A DNA stretch of 64,000 bases, taken from the NCBI GenBank assembly GCA_031308135.1, contig JAHLJT010000631.1, forward strand, positions 211,280,731 through 211,344,730. Direction: 5' to 3'. The position numbers and the translations under genes were made by a program. The notes beneath the pieces are model-generated. The model was given only the letters and a program-made list of their open reading frames with translations. It was not told the DNA's origin and ran no database searches. The DNA comes from Acheta domesticus (taxonomy: Eukaryota > Arthropoda > Insecta > Orthoptera > Gryllidae). Numbering within the stretch: position 1 is the stretch's first letter; each line of letters opens with the position of its first letter. This document shows positions 1 through 11,574 of the stretch, in pieces.

Positions 1-107
1 AATGAATGAGGCGCGGCGCGGGTTTTTTGGGGCGCACTGGAGCGGAGACAGATGCCGGGCGCACGCGCGGCCTGTGTTCACGCGCGCGAGGAACGGCGGG
101 CGCGCGC

Positions 108-540
108 CATTCCACGCCGCTGCTCCACGCCAGTCCACGCCGCACCACGCCGCCACTCCACCCCACCGCTTAAGCACGCCGCTCCTCCACGCCGCTCCTC
201 CACGCCGCTCCGCCACGCCGCTCTACCTCGCCGCTTCTCCATGCCACTCCTCACCGCTCCACACCAACGCTCCACACCACGCCTTTTCAGCCGCTCCACG
301 CCGCACCACGCCGCGCCGCCGCTCAATCCCACCGCTTAACCACGCCGACGCTCTACCACGCCGCTCTACCACGTCGCTCCACCACGCCGCTCCACCAGGC
401 CGCTCCACCAGGCCGCTCCGCCACGCCGCTCCGCCACGCCGCTCTACCACACCGCTCTACCACGCCGCTCCTCCATTCCGCTCTACCACACCGCTCCTCC
501 ATGCCGCTCTACCACGCCGCTCCAACCGCTCCAAGCCGCG
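108..540. repeat. 13-bp GC-rich minisatellite
   Basis: Degenerate tandem array with a unit close to GCCGCTCCTCCAC. Third-position variants (TACCAC, CACCAG, CGCCAC) recur. The period of 13 is not a multiple of three, so all frames stay open for long stretches on both strands; the Pro/Arg/His-rich reading frames here are by-products, not genes. The array lies in a G+C-rich patch at the left edge of the window and may extend beyond it. Confidence 0.8.
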
Positions 541-900
541 CGGCAGGGTTAAATATGGGCGAAAGAAAGGTTGCAAGGCGCTGGAACAGCGACAGTGATG
601 GACGTGCTCCCGCCCCCGCACAATGCGTGCTGATTAGACGTTTACAGGCGCGTTTACCTCCGCTTTTCAGAGTGCGAGGCGCAAGGGAGGGGGCAGTCGA
701 ACTGGGGACCTTCGTCAAGGTCCAGCGGCCTTGTTGGCGAGAGCGCGGAGTTGCGAAGTGACGGCTGCCAGATTAGAGAAGGGGACAGAGAAGCAGGCCT
801 TGGAGGCTCGTCAGCTGGTGCAGGAGGACAATGAGGCTCCGTACAAAAAGAACGTAAGCGGCTAAAGATTCGCACGTGCATACACCGAGAACACAGGAAT
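541..900. other. GC-to-AT transition, no gene seen
   Basis: Moderately G+C-rich flank of the 13-bp array that fades into AT-rich DNA after about 840. It contains the octamer ACAATGCG at 620-627, which recurs in other islands. No coding signal or recognised repeat. Confidence 0.5.
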
Positions 901-1904
901 GTTACGCATTCTACAAGAAAATTACAGAAATCTTATTTAAAGAACATGGTCAAAAAACAAAGGGTAGAAGGTTTGAGAGACCGTCGTAATAATCTTCTCA
1001 TTATAGAGCAGCGTTCGTTTTTAGAAATAGTGTTATGTATGAAAAACAAAGCGAACAAAAGGGTGGAGAAACGTCTGATTAAAATTCGCGTGATAGTAGA
1101 GAGCTCTAGAAAGCAGAGAGATGAAAGAAAAGACCTAATGGGAAATAAGCAACGTAGTTTCACGGTCGATGTAACTTACGTCCGCGAATCATGTGAGCTC
1201 AAAGAAGCAAACCTGTAGGTGTCAAGACTCTTAATGCTCTTGATGAATGGATCTCCATGAAGAGCTGAGGCAGCAACTACTTTCGTACATGTAATACCGG
1301 AGAACCTTTAGAATAAGTTTCGTAACAAAATATTAATGATCTGTCACGTGGACGTTTGATTCGACGATGCTCATCTTTAGATATTGCACGAGAATTACAT
1401 TACATTAATTATTTCCGTAATTCCTGCATTTATCGTAACCCGATAAATTCTACAATACATAATTTATAATATCCAGTTTCAGTTAAAATGTTTTTTCTTC
1501 TAAAATATTACGTTAAATTTGGCTTAATTGTGATCTAGCAATTCAAAACGTGGATTGTGAAGTAATGTGTGAAAAACATGTGAAAAAGTGCATAAATGAA
1601 AGTTAAAGCAATAAGACGAAAGTGTACTTTAATTTATGTTATTCGACCATATTATTGTAAAAGGATAAGTAATACGAATGGAAAATTTGGAAAGTATATG
1701 CGAAAGAATACTATTATTGTTGTAATGGTTGTACCAGCAGCAAAATCAGACAGAAGAGAACAGTAATCATCAGAATTAGCTTATCTAACGTGTACCTACC
1801 CTATTTTCGAATAAGAAGCCTTTGCCCGAAAGGATCGATATTGGTGTATTATATTACATAATTTAATTTGTCTTTCGGCCATATTTGTGGAACCGCAGTG
1901 AGCA
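901..1904. other. AT-rich unique DNA, nothing recognised
   Basis: AT-rich sequence without tandem structure, transposon ends or a credible reading frame. Short open frames of up to 90 codons have no recognisable family. Confidence 0.6.
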
Positions 1905-2202
1905 AAGGTTTCCAAGGTGGGCGTGCATGGCTGTCGCCGCGGGCCGCGCCCCGCGCCCAGCGCCTCCGCCAATGAAATGAACAGCGCGTTCTCCAAAACG
2001 ACCTCTCGTGCGGCGCTCACCGCCCTTCCGCTGTCAGACGCCTCGCCACGCCGCTCACACCTCGGCGCGCCGCAGGGCCCGTCCCGGCGCGCACCCTCCG
2101 CCGACGCCCATCCGGCCCCTCCCCCTCCCCCTCCCCCACCACCACCCCCTCCACCCGCCTGGCGCTATCCCGTGCCACCCGCAAGGCCCCCATACGCTCC
2201 TC
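1905..2202. other. GC-rich/CpG island with C-rich run
   Basis: G+C-rich block with many CpG dinucleotides and a C-rich low-complexity run around 2117-2155. It ends abruptly at the 5' end of a SINE. It could be an unmethylated island; no gene is visible. Confidence 0.6.
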
Positions 2203-2752
2203 AAAGGCTTGGCGCTTCTGTCACTGCAGTGCCTCTGATCGGGAGGTCCTAGGTTTGCAGTCCCGACGGTGGCAGGATTTTCGAGACTAGCTACATTGCC
2301 AGATCTAATTCAGTTGCTGTTTTCAAGAGAATTCTAGCCGCCAGCTGCTCTGTTCGATAGTTTTTCGTGGTTTCTCCAATCAACATGAGGCGAATGTCGG
2401 AGCAGTCCCTAACAAACGAGCCGCGCGCGATCTATCCTTCCTCTTCCTTGTTCTATCCTCACCCCTTCCGTACACACACTGACACTCGCACTACACTACC
2501 TCACATGAAGACCAGGAGACCACTCGAGAGTTTAAGCTTGTCCCGGCTGAGGCGGTGCACCACTGAAAGGAGGGAGGTACCTGATTGGGGAAAAATTCCG
2601 CAAGCCGACGAGTAGGTCGGCGCCGGATTTCGACATCAAGCGGGGAAGATCACAGCCGCCTCCACCACCAATGAAAATATGCACTATACTTATGGGAATA
2701 AAGATCACAGCAGATGACGCACTCGGAATCACAGTCATTCAATCAATTCTCA
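2203..2752 (+). mobile_element. tRNA-derived SINE, copy 1 (near full length)
   Basis: Copy of the dominant SINE family. It starts with a damaged A-box region (GGCTTGGCGC), continues through the shared head (CAGTGCCTCTGATCGGGAGG) and the body landmarks GAATTCTAGC, CGAATGTCGGAGCAG and GATCTATCCTTCCTCTTCC, and ends after a CAATCAATT tail near 2750. The B box is decayed (GGTTTGCAGTCCC). It keeps all body segments, so it is close to full length. It sits directly against the island at 1905-2202. Assignment rests on alignment by eye to ten other copies in this window. Confidence 0.88.
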
Positions 2753-2985
2753 CATACTTAATGCTACTCTTTCTTCACGTCAGATCACGTCTGTTTCTGC
2801 CCACTTTTATTATCGCTCACATTTTGTTGCTACTCACTCCAGTTGCTATCGATATTATATTCGAAATATTGATACTATAATAGTGATACCAAGTTAATAG
2901 AGTTTCAATTTTTTTAATGTTGACCATTATGTGTTCTCTAGCCATTGTCTATTAATAGGTTTGTGGAAGTTTTGCGTGCCCTCCC

Positions 2986-3604
2986 AAAACGTTATTATTC
3001 CTCCCGCGTTCGTTGATCTTGACGAACATCATTCCGCTCAACCTCCGCCCTCTGAAATCGCCACCTGGGCGACACTTCCTCGTGCGCTCTCCCCTCCGCC
3101 GCCCGGGCCGCCGAGGCCTGTCAGTCGGCGCGAAGGGGGCGTGCGGCGCTCGTGGCGGCAGGCGTCTCCCGGGGCGAGGGGCGGGGGGCGGCGCGCGCAT
3201 TGTTAGCACACCTAATGTGTTTAGCGGCCGACACCACCCCGCCGTGCCGCCCCGCCCGCGCGGGGCGCCCGCCCCGCCCCGCCGCGCTGTCCTCGGCCGC
3301 CGCCGCCGCCGCCGGCGGGCGCCCGCTAATGGATATCGTGGACGGCGGAAGGAGGCAATTTGTTGGCGCGGCTCGGCCGCCTCGCCGCGCCGAGCGGCGC
3401 CGCGGTGGTGTGAACCCCGGAAGGCTGCGTATCCAATGGCTCATTAGGGAGGGCCGCTCCGCTCCAGCGTGAGCGCGCTGGTCCGCCGCCCCGCCCCCGC
3501 CGCCCCCAGCGCTTCGCTCGCTGCCTTCGGCCGCCTCCCGCCCATGAGATGGCGGAAGACGCGCGTTGCAATACTGCAGGCCGACTGACGTTTGCTTAGA
3601 GCCA
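2986..3604. other. CpG island
   Basis: About 600 bp of very G+C- and CpG-rich DNA with a short CCG triplet run near 3298-3313. It includes CGCATTGT at 3196-3203 and an AT-containing core (CGCTAATGGATATCG, near 3325). Open frames on both strands overlap one another and look compositional. It is followed directly by a SINE. It could be a promoter island or a recombination/GC-conversion hotspot. Confidence 0.7.
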
Positions 3605-4123
3605 ACATTGCCGCTGTCTGTGCAGCGATTCTGGCCGGAGTGGCCTAGGGTTCCAGTCCTCACGGTGGCGGATGTCCGGTACCTAGGTCGAATTCAGAGG
3701 GTCTGAAGGAGAATTTTAGCGGACGGCTGCTCTGATTGGTAGTTTCACGTGATTTCTTCGACCAAGACCGGGCGAATGCCGAAGTAGTGCCCTGACAAAC
3801 GCGCTACAGACTACGTGGAATTTTTCCTTCCTCTTTCTTGTCCTAATCCCACTCCTTACTTACACACCCACTTACACGCACTACACTACTACACATGTCT
3901 GGAGACCAGGATGCTTAGAATTTCCTCCGCCCGGGGCGGTGCCCAGCTATGGGAGATACAGGTGGGGGGATTCAGCCGTAAGCCCGTGTACGTCGCCGTC
4001 GGATCTCTCCATCCACAGGATGAGGAACAGCACCATCTTCAGACGTAAAAACATCCACTGCATTAAAGGAACTAACGACTCTATCAGTTGGCGTGCCTAG
4101 AACATTATTTAATCAATTAATTC
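3605..4123 (+). mobile_element. tRNA-derived SINE, copy 2 (diverged)
   Basis: Same family as copy 1. It has the head TGCAGCGATTCTGGCCGGAG, a degenerate B box (GGTTCCAGTCC), then GGACGGCTGCTCTGATTGG and GGGCGAATGCCGAAG. The tail AATCAATTAATTC is near 4111-4123. The T/C-rich segment with ACACACCC, typical of the middle of the family, is at about 3825-3880. The right-hand quarter is more decayed than in other copies. Confidence 0.82.
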
Positions 4124-6235
4124 TTCACATCTCGTCCCTGACAATAATTCAATGCAATACCATGCTAGAAAATCTGTAATTGTCAGGATTCGGAAAGAAG
4201 ATCACAGCCATAATTCCTACACTGATTTCTCCCCATACTCCATATTTCGTTGAAGACAGGCCATTGGCAATACATTTGAAGCGATATATTTATTTAAATT
4301 ATTTTTTTCGAATTAACAATATTTGTTGAGGAGAGTTTAATTGTGAATACAAGATACTGTTTTCTTTGGGGGGGAAAGGTATGATGAACTCTTAAGAAGC
4401 AAATTCACTTTAGCTACACTCAATTTTTATAACATGTTTATTTCAGCTACGTTCGGTGTTTAGCAATACCGAACGTTGCTGAAATAAACATGTTATGGCA
4501 ACAGAGTTATGTACGTATATTTTGTAAAATTATTATATCACAAAACGCATTGTTTTAAACAGTCATTACGCGTCGTTGTCCACTGCCTGGGAATGGTTCC
4601 ACGTCACAATTTTCTGGGGAGCAAATTAATGTAGCCTTTACAAGCCTGCCAATTTCGTGGTAAAATGACCACAGAAATGCCTTTAATGCGAACAAGAGAA
4701 CGCGTTATGAATGGCGTACATGGCGAACATCAGAGTTCTGCGTAAGCGTAATCCTGCTTTGAAAAGCCCTTTGAACGCGCGGCCAGAGTGAGGCCTCAGG
4801 TGAAAATGGAGTGTCGGCGGACGCCGTCGCTAGGCTGTCACAAAGCAACTGTGGACTCGTGTTCCCTTCCAGCGTTGTTTTGATAACATTGCGTATACGT
4901 CGCATCGTTTTTGTAAAATAAAAAGTAGTCATGTACGAAACTAGTACAGAAAGTGAGTCTTAGCCATAAGAATGAAATGACAAGGCGACGATAGGAACCG
5001 AGGTAAAATTAGTGTGGCATTTGAAATGTGTACGCCAAAGACACTTTCGTACAAGTAGCACACATTATTTTTTTGTATTCCAGCATTATAAATAACCTTT
5101 TCCGTCATATGAAATCGTTCATAAAATGACATGGCACATACTATGACGTATTTGCCGTTTATGGTACGAATAATTGCGTCATCACACATTCAGCCAACTG
5201 CAGCGAGAGAATCATTAGGAGGTAGCGGTAAAACGAAAAGCCGAAGACCGTTTTTGCGCAGATCTCGAATACCCGTGACGTTATAATAAAGGTGTTGCCA
5301 AAAATTAATATTGATTATTTTATAAATTTATAATGCTATTATACAAAAACAAATTAACACATGCAACTCCTTTATGTTTTATTGCATTCCTACAAATTTG
5401 AAAACACCGTTCAAAGCATTTTCAAACATAAACTCATTTTCAAACTCGTTTTCAAGACATGTACGCTTGCGATAAATCCTAACATTATAAACTAATTGAA
5501 TAATATATTATTTTATTACAAATTGAAAGAATCTTACAATGTTAAACTCTAACGACCATTCTCAATATGAGAAGCGACAATCACGTTGAGTAAAGTCGCC
5601 CCAATGTTTTCTTTACTTTGTCGTAAGAAGTCATGGCCATTTAAAACAACTGGGAACTGCAAAGTTTATTTTGCTGTATCGTACCGCACAGTAACCTTTT
5701 GCAATCAAGAAACAGTGAAGGTTAGGACTAATTTTGAAGCATGATTGGTAAAAAATATTTTTTATTTTACGTTACCAGAGTTTGTTATATCATTCTAAGA
5801 CCACAATAATGACGAAAAAATAATGAGTTTGTATTGCATTGCTGCTGTGAAATGGGGATTTTAAGTTCTTGAGTTGTGTTAAAATTAATTTTAAATATTT
5901 CTTTTTGTCATGACGGCATGACTGCATGTGAACATGACCGCATTAACCACACTCTTATGATATGTAGTATTTTTATTTTGTAATAACAATATTTATATAA
6001 TAATAATAGTATACAAATTTATTCATTGATCTTTTATTTCTTCATTTTTTCCAATTGATTTCATAGTGATTCAAATGTAAATGTAGAATTTATTCCATAA
6101 CTACCAATTTGCTTGTAGTTTCTTTCATTCGCAACAATGCCCAGGTTTCATATAGTATGTAGCAGCTATATATGTTTCTGATCCCCAATAAATACACCCA
6201 AATTCGTCTCCCCGGGCAAGCGCTTCTAAACCCCC
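4124..6235. other. AT-rich non-coding stretch
   Basis: Two kilobases of AT-rich DNA without a recognisable gene or transposon. The main structure is the long hairpin at 4429-4496. Reading frames of 75-82 codons on the minus strand (4705-4932 and 4941-5189) have no recognised domain and are judged random. Confidence 0.6.
4429..4496. other. 29-bp inverted repeat (strong hairpin)
   Basis: Arms 4429-4457 and 4468-4496 are complementary at 28 of 29 positions. Three more weak pairs (including a G-T) would reduce the loop to four bases, TAGC. The DNA could extrude a cruciform, and a transcript from either strand would fold into an almost perfect hairpin. It could be a small-RNA precursor or a miniature palindromic repeat. 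The very short loop argues against a classical microRNA precursor. Confidence 0.85.
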
Positions 6236-7330
6236 AAAAGTGCGTCTCTCCGCCATTAGCGCGCGCGCACTCTCGCCTTCCGGAGGGCGCTGTGCGTGGC
6301 CGCTGCGCTGGAGGCGCGGCCCTTCGTAATCACCGGCGCGGCGAGGAGCGGCGGCCGGTGCTGCGTCACGCGCCGGGCGACGAACGCGGGGCGGGGGCGG
6401 CGCGGGGGTGGAGCGGGCGGCGCGGGGGTGGAGCGGGCGGCGCGGGGGTGGAGCGGGCGGCGCGGGGGTGGAGCGGGCGGCGCGGGGGTGGAGCGGGCGG
6501 CGCGGGGGTGGAGCGGGCGGCGCGGGGGTGGAGCGGGCGGCGCGGGGGCGGAGCGGGCGGCGCGGGGATGGACCGGGCGGCGCGGGGATGGACCGGGCGG
6601 CGCGGGGGTGGAGCGGGTGGCGCGGGGGTGGAGCGGGTGGCGCGGGGGTGGAACGGGGATGGAATGGGGATGGCGAAGGGGTGGAGCGGGAGGCGCGGGG
6701 GGCGTAGCGGGGATGGCACGGGGACGGAACGGGGTGGAGCGGGCAGCACGAGGGCGGAGCAGGCGGCGCGGGGACGGAGCGGGAGCGGAGCAGTGGCGGC
6801 GCGGGGACGGAGCGGGGATGGAACAAGGACGGCGCGGGGGCGGAGTGGGCGGCACGGGGGCGCAGCAGGCGGCGCGGGGATGGAGCGGGAGCGGAGCAGT
6901 GGCGGCGCGGGGACGGAGCGGGGATGGAACAATGACGGCACGGGGGCGGAGTGGGCGGCACGGGACGGGACATGCGGTGCGGGGACGGAGCGGGGGCGGA
7001 GCAGTGGCGGCGCGGGGACGTAGCGGGGATGGAACAAGGACGGTGCGGGGGCAGAGTGGACGGCACGGGGAGGAGCAGGCGGGCGCGGGGACGGAGCGAA
7101 GGCGGAGCGAAGGCGGAGCAGTGACGGCGGGGGGGGGCGGAGCAGGCGGTGCGGTGCGGCGCGGCACGGCACGGCGCGGGGGCGGCGCGGTCCCGCGTGT
7201 AGCGTACATGTGTTCCCAAACACCGGGCAGCGCGGAGGAGGAGGTGGAGTGGGAGAGGCCGCGGCTGGCGTGAGGCGCGCCGACGCGCGAGCGGGGCGCG
7301 GGCAGCGAGTGTGAATACTGTGAGAAGAAA
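6236..7330. other. CpG island enclosing a minisatellite
   Basis: G+C content rises sharply near 6200 and stays extreme to about 7330. The core is the 20-bp array at 6390-6665. From 6665 to 7170 the same GGCGCGGGGRCGGAGCGG-like words continue in a shuffled, degenerate form with units such as GGAGCAGTGGCGGCGCGGGG. The plus strand is G-rich throughout. The long Arg/Gly/Ala or Pro/Arg reading frames in several frames are by-products of this composition. Confidence 0.8.
6390..6665. repeat. 20-bp GC-rich minisatellite
   Basis: Array of the unit GGCGCGGGGGTGGAGCGGGC. About eight units from 6400 to 6550 are nearly identical, followed by variants (GGGGCGGAG, GGGATGGAC, GGGTGGCG). Runs of four to five G repeat every 10 bp, so the G-rich strand has strong G-quadruplex potential. 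A 20-bp period rotates the reading frame at each unit, which explains simultaneous open frames. Confidence 0.92.
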
Positions 7331-7800
7331 ATGTTACACTCCTCCCTCGCTCGCGCGCACTCTTCTAACCCGAAATGATTGATGACGTTTTAAGGAGAGG
7401 ATGCTGCGCCGGTCGGCTGCCTTTCCCTTCGCGCCCGGCAGCCTACATCTGTTGCCGCTGCCTCCGCCGCCGCCGCCCGTGGACCTGTTTGAGGAGGGAC
7501 GTTCTCCGTTTCGCCCCTCGCCCCCGCCTCCCTCCTCTCTTTTCTCGCCGTCCGTCGCGCGGAGCGCTCTCTCGCGAGGGATAATTTGTCAAGTCGAAAA
7601 GTTCTCCCGGAGCAGGGAGGAAGCCTTGGCCGGGAATCATTCGGTCGCTCTTCGGCCGTCGGGCAGCGGGCAGCATGTGTCGATCATTAAACCGAGCGTT
7701 TCCACGCCACAGCTCGGGGCCACCACCCTCACCGTCCGCTCTGATGCTGGCGTAAAAGATCGGGACCACCGACCTCCAGCCATCGGCTACTAATCAAAGA
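7331..7800. other. GC-rich island continuation
   Basis: Mixed pyrimidine- and G+C-rich sequence following the minisatellite island, with CCGCCGCCG triplets near 7455-7480. No supported gene. Open frames on both strands are composition-driven. A SINE begins shortly downstream. Confidence 0.55.
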
Positions 7801-7844
7801 CAACATACATCCTCACGACACATACTCTCAGTTCAGTTGTTCTA

Positions 7845-8292
7845 GATAGCTATGTGGGATTAAGCTGATGTCTGGAGAAGCATTGTAGCATCCGACCACT
7901 CTAATCGGAAGTTGTGGTTTCTCTGATCAACACCAGGCGAATGCCGGAGCAGTACCCTAGCAAACACGCTTCGAACCGTGCGCGATCTTTCCTTCCTCTT
8001 CCTTGTCCCAACCTCAACCTTGCTTACACACATTTACACTCACAAGCACTACACTACCACACTTGTCAGGAGACCACTTCGTAGCTTAGGGCTTGTCCCG
8101 GCTGTAGCTCTGCCGCGTTGGTGGGGAAATACCTGGTTTGGGAAAACCAAGCTAATCGACGCGAAGGTCGGTTCTCGCAATCCAGCTGGTGAGGATCACC
8201 GCCATCTCACGCCATAAAACATACACCACACTTACGGGACTAGTTACCATACCTGTCGACGCGTCCGCAACCACGAATCAATCAGTCTATCT
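7845..8292 (+). mobile_element. tRNA-derived SINE, copy 3 (5' part missing)
   Basis: The Pol III head with the B box is missing or unrecognisable. Alignment is clear from about 7870: AATCGGAAGTTGTGG, then CAACACCAGGCGAATGCCGG, the T/C-rich block CTTTCCTTCCTCTTCCTTGT, the GGTGGGGAAATACCTGG segment and GGATCACCGCCATC. It ends with the ATCAATCA tail at about 8275. It lies between the 7331-7800 island and a LINE insertion. Confidence 0.88.
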
Positions 8293-8365
8293 ACTAATGA
8301 AAGACAAGAACCATTTTCCCGCCGATCGCTACTCAGTGTGAGTTGGGTCGTTTTCTTCGCTATTC

Positions 8366-9232
8366 GCCCTTTTCCTTTTTTTTTTATTTTTTATTATTAA
8401 AATGTTCTTGTTGGGTATTACATAGTTCAGTGGAACTTACACTATACATATGTTTTTGTTGCTTATAACTAACTTACATACTAAACTTAATCTAATACAT
8501 AGGTGAGGAAACCATCATTGGTACCTCTTAACTGTCAATTTCGGCGAATTTTGTAGGAAAATGTGGAATGGGTATTTATTTTTAATTCGGGTTGGTTGGG
8601 TTGGGTTACGGCCGAGGTTGAGAGCTTTTAGGGTGGGGATTTGTGGGATGGTATAGTAGAAATTAGTGGAGAGGTAGTTAATATGGTTGGCTATGGGTTC
8701 TATGGATAATTCTTTATGTAGTTGATCGTTGGTGACAAACCAAGGGGCGTTAGTGATTATTCTGAGGAACTGGTTTTGGAAGATTTGAATTTTGTGGATA
8801 TTGGTTTTTGCGGCGTTGATCCAGATGGGACATGCGTATAAAAGGAGGGGTCTTAAGATGCTTTTATATATTATAATAGCTGTGTTATATGGCAGTGAGG
8901 AATTTCTATTGATGATAGGTTTTAATTGTAGTAGTTTTACTTTTGCTTGATTAACTTTATTTTGTATGTGTTTTTTCCAGTTGAGTTTCGTGTCTATGTG
9001 CAATCCAAGATATTTAATTGTGCTATTCTGTGGATGTCAGATTATTGGTTCATTATTTAATGTCAGAGGAGTGGGTGGAGAGTACGGTCTGAGGGTGAAT
9101 ATTTTAGCAGCGGTTTTTGATGGGTTCAGTTGGATTTTCAGTTTAGTGGCCCAGCTATCGATTAGATTAAGATATAATTGCATTTTGTTGCGTATTTCGT
9201 GTAAGTCGCGTCCTGAAGAATGCCCTTTTCCT
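8366..9232 (-). mobile_element. 5'-truncated Jockey-like LINE with 11-bp TSD
   Basis: The element body is 8377-9221 on the minus strand. Its 3' A-rich tail appears as a T-rich tract at 8377-8393. A perfect 11-bp target-site duplication, GCCCTTTTCCT, lies at 8366-8376 and 9222-9232. The element is truncated inside the reverse transcriptase, the usual result of incomplete target-primed reverse transcription. The 3' UTR motif TACATAGTTCAGT is shared with the copies at 50059 and 57550. The intact duplication suggests a fairly recent insertion. Confidence 0.95.
8515..9221 (-). pseudogene. Jockey-like reverse transcriptase, C-terminal remnant
   Basis: On the minus strand the frame runs from about 9220 to the stop at 8515-8517. 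It encodes the end of the RT palm and the thumb/C-terminal region. Landmarks: SWATKLKIQLNPSKT, then IKYLGLHIDTKLNWKKHI (the conserved YLG..LD..L.W block), RPLLLYACPIWI, FLRIITNAPWFVTN and LHKELSIEPI. The frame is continuous except for one in-frame TGA (plus-strand TCA at 9037-9039), where the related copy has Trp. The catalytic FADD motif and everything upstream are absent, so it cannot encode an active enzyme. Confidence 0.92.
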
Positions 9233-9748
9233 CCCTCGTCACGCCTCACAAAGCCGCCCGCCGACCAAGTCATCGCAGCGCCTCCGCACCGCCCCCTCGC
9301 CCGCGCCGCGCCGCGCCGCGCCGCGCCGTAGCCGCCGCGGAATATTATTTGCTCGGCAATTAACTGAGCGGCGGCGGCGGCGGCGGCGGCGCGCGAGCCG
9401 TCTCCCGTGCGCGCGCTGACACGGATCTGCACGGCGGCGGCGGCGGCCTCGCCGCGCCCTCGACCCCGTGCATTCCGCGGCGGCGGCGCGGGGTGAAGCA
9501 CCTGCGTGCTCGGGCGGGCGGGCGTCGGGGCGGCTGCCGGCGCCGTGCATTCGCCCACGCGTGCGCCGACCGCCCCCGTCCCCCCCCCACGCCCGCCGAC
9601 ACCGCGGCGCGTGACCGGCCAATAAGCTCCTGCGGCCCGGAGAGCGCGGCTGTCGATTCCAGATTTGACTCTGTGCGTTCGGAGGAGGAGGAGGGAGAAT
9701 GTAATGTGTTCGTACGACTTGTTTCAGACGGACGCGACGCGGGTGGAA
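9233..9748. other. CpG island
   Basis: Very G+C/CpG-rich island starting exactly where the LINE target duplication ends. It includes GCCGC repeats near 9305-9330 and a GGC triplet run at 9371-9391, and reaches to about 9740. The LINE therefore inserted at the island edge. Confidence 0.7.
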
Positions 9749-9755
9749 TATAAAG
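9749..9755 (+). promoter_or_regulatory. possible TATA box at island edge
   Basis: TATAAAG lies at the downstream edge of the CpG island, preceded by a G+C-rich stretch and followed about 25-35 bp later by TCGATACGCG. Position and sequence fit a plus-strand core promoter, but no downstream exon is recognisable, so this is only a candidate. Confidence 0.2.
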
Positions 9756-9760
9756 CAGTT

Positions 9761-11574
9761 GGTCTTTGCGTCGATACGCGACGAATTATGACGTGTGTTT
9801 GCCCTGATGGAACTTTACGTAATTAATTTTCTTTTTCTTCTACTTCATTTCTAACAAATGTTTTAAAGAAAATTCCAGTATTCAGACACATAATTTACAC
9901 TTACTCCCGCCCCCAGAGGGAGTAAATATTTTAACGTAAATATTATTCTTATTTTGACAATAAAACAGTTCTTCTTCTTCTTATCTCTTGTGCCTTACAT
10001 CCAAAGGTATGGCGGCAAATAAAGAGAAGTACTAAGTGGAATTGTTGAATAATTTATTGGAATAATGGAAAATGGTGTCACTGACTCAATTGATTAAATG
10101 GGATACATGTGGGTTTACCGTCACCTCGAAAGGTTTAGCACCTATACCATACTTCCATCATTAGAGCCGTAATCCCAGCGTTAGCCTCTGCAGCTGCTCC
10201 TGCTGTTCCATGCGGCCAAATATCCTTTGATAAAATATCTTTGCATATTTTACAATTGTAGCAAGGTTTTGAAAATAACTCCAAAGTGTTTCACGTACAC
10301 TAAATGCATATGAAAAGTATTCCTTTAATTATTAAAGTATTACATTAAATGAAATAGAAAATAATTTTCGGAAATGAAAACCAAACTATTATGCCATATT
10401 TCGCTTTAAATTTTATGCTGCGGAGTCTAGAAGATTTCGAGTGAACCACCATCATCGTTATCTGACATTTAAATGCATTTAGTACAGCCATTATACTCAC
10501 GAAAATTTCGGTTTTCATTAATGGTCTTCGATACCGTTTGTGCAGGTGCAGACTTACGAACCTACGAGTGAGCTTATTAGAATAACAGCAGCCACTATCG
10601 GATTTTCTATCCCAGGGATATCTAAACCTTTTCTTGCATAGACTCCTTTTAAAATAATGATTCTCTTCAGTTCCCTTCAATGAGCTTCTATAACATGCAG
10701 AATACAATATAATCATCATACAAAGTAATAGGAAAAATAAAATTCACAAGAAAAAGTTTATTGTATGGAATACATGTAGTGCTGAGGAAGCTCATTCTAC
10801 TTTATAAATTTCCCTGTAAATTTCAATTTTGTGAAATGACTTTTAGTTTTTTTCTATGATTTATATTTACGAAGTAAATTTGTCTTGTAAAAGATGTCTT
10901 CTTTATGTTTTGGTTAGAGTTATATTCCTTAAACTTCGTATAAACAAGAATATTGAGTCAGGAAATTATCTTTGAGGAATATTACATTTATTGTATACGT
11001 TAAAGAACTTGATTACTTATGTATCGAAATATTAATGCACGACTTTGATGTAATTGGGTGTAACTGACTTAAAGATAACAATTACTCAAAAATATGATCA
11101 AACATTGTGGAAAATGAATTAAAAAACTATATTTTATTATTTTTGCACTATTACAATTTTAATTTTACAAATATTAACATTTTTTTAATTGCACAAAAGT
11201 TCGATTTTCATTAATACGTATGGCGTGAAATTACAAAACGAGAATGATTTTGTTTTGATTTGATTTGAAGTTTTTAAACTTTATAAAAGAAAATAATTAG
11301 TTATCAATGACATTATTATGTTTTTCAATAAATGGGATATGCAATGTGGTTTAAAATTCAAAAAAAGTATCTTCTTTACGTAAGTCTGTCGCCGGTGTAT
11401 GTTCGATTATCGACTCCGAATCGATATCTTAATCATTACTGACATCCTTCAAATTTCATCGATCCAATAGGGAACCCTTGGTTCAATCTCTACCGTTGCC
11501 TTCTTTATCAATATTTCCCGCTGTCACGACTTATGCATTTTCTTATTTATTTTTATTCATTCTCCGAACACCCT
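9761..11574. other. AT-rich non-coding stretch
   Basis: AT-rich sequence with no tandem array or transposon end recognised. A 124-codon open frame on the minus strand (10345-10719) has mixed composition and no family I recognise. It lacks supporting features and is not called as a gene. Confidence 0.55.

Noticed and set aside
6125..7273. Reading frames of 283-364 codons on both strands
   Set aside because: They overlap each other across a 20-bp repeat and its degenerate flank, and encode only Pro/Arg or Gly/Ala/Arg repeats. By-products of composition.
10345..10719. 124-codon minus-strand frame in AT-rich DNA
   Set aside because: Mixed composition but no family, no promoter or splice context; length is plausible by chance over 64 kb.
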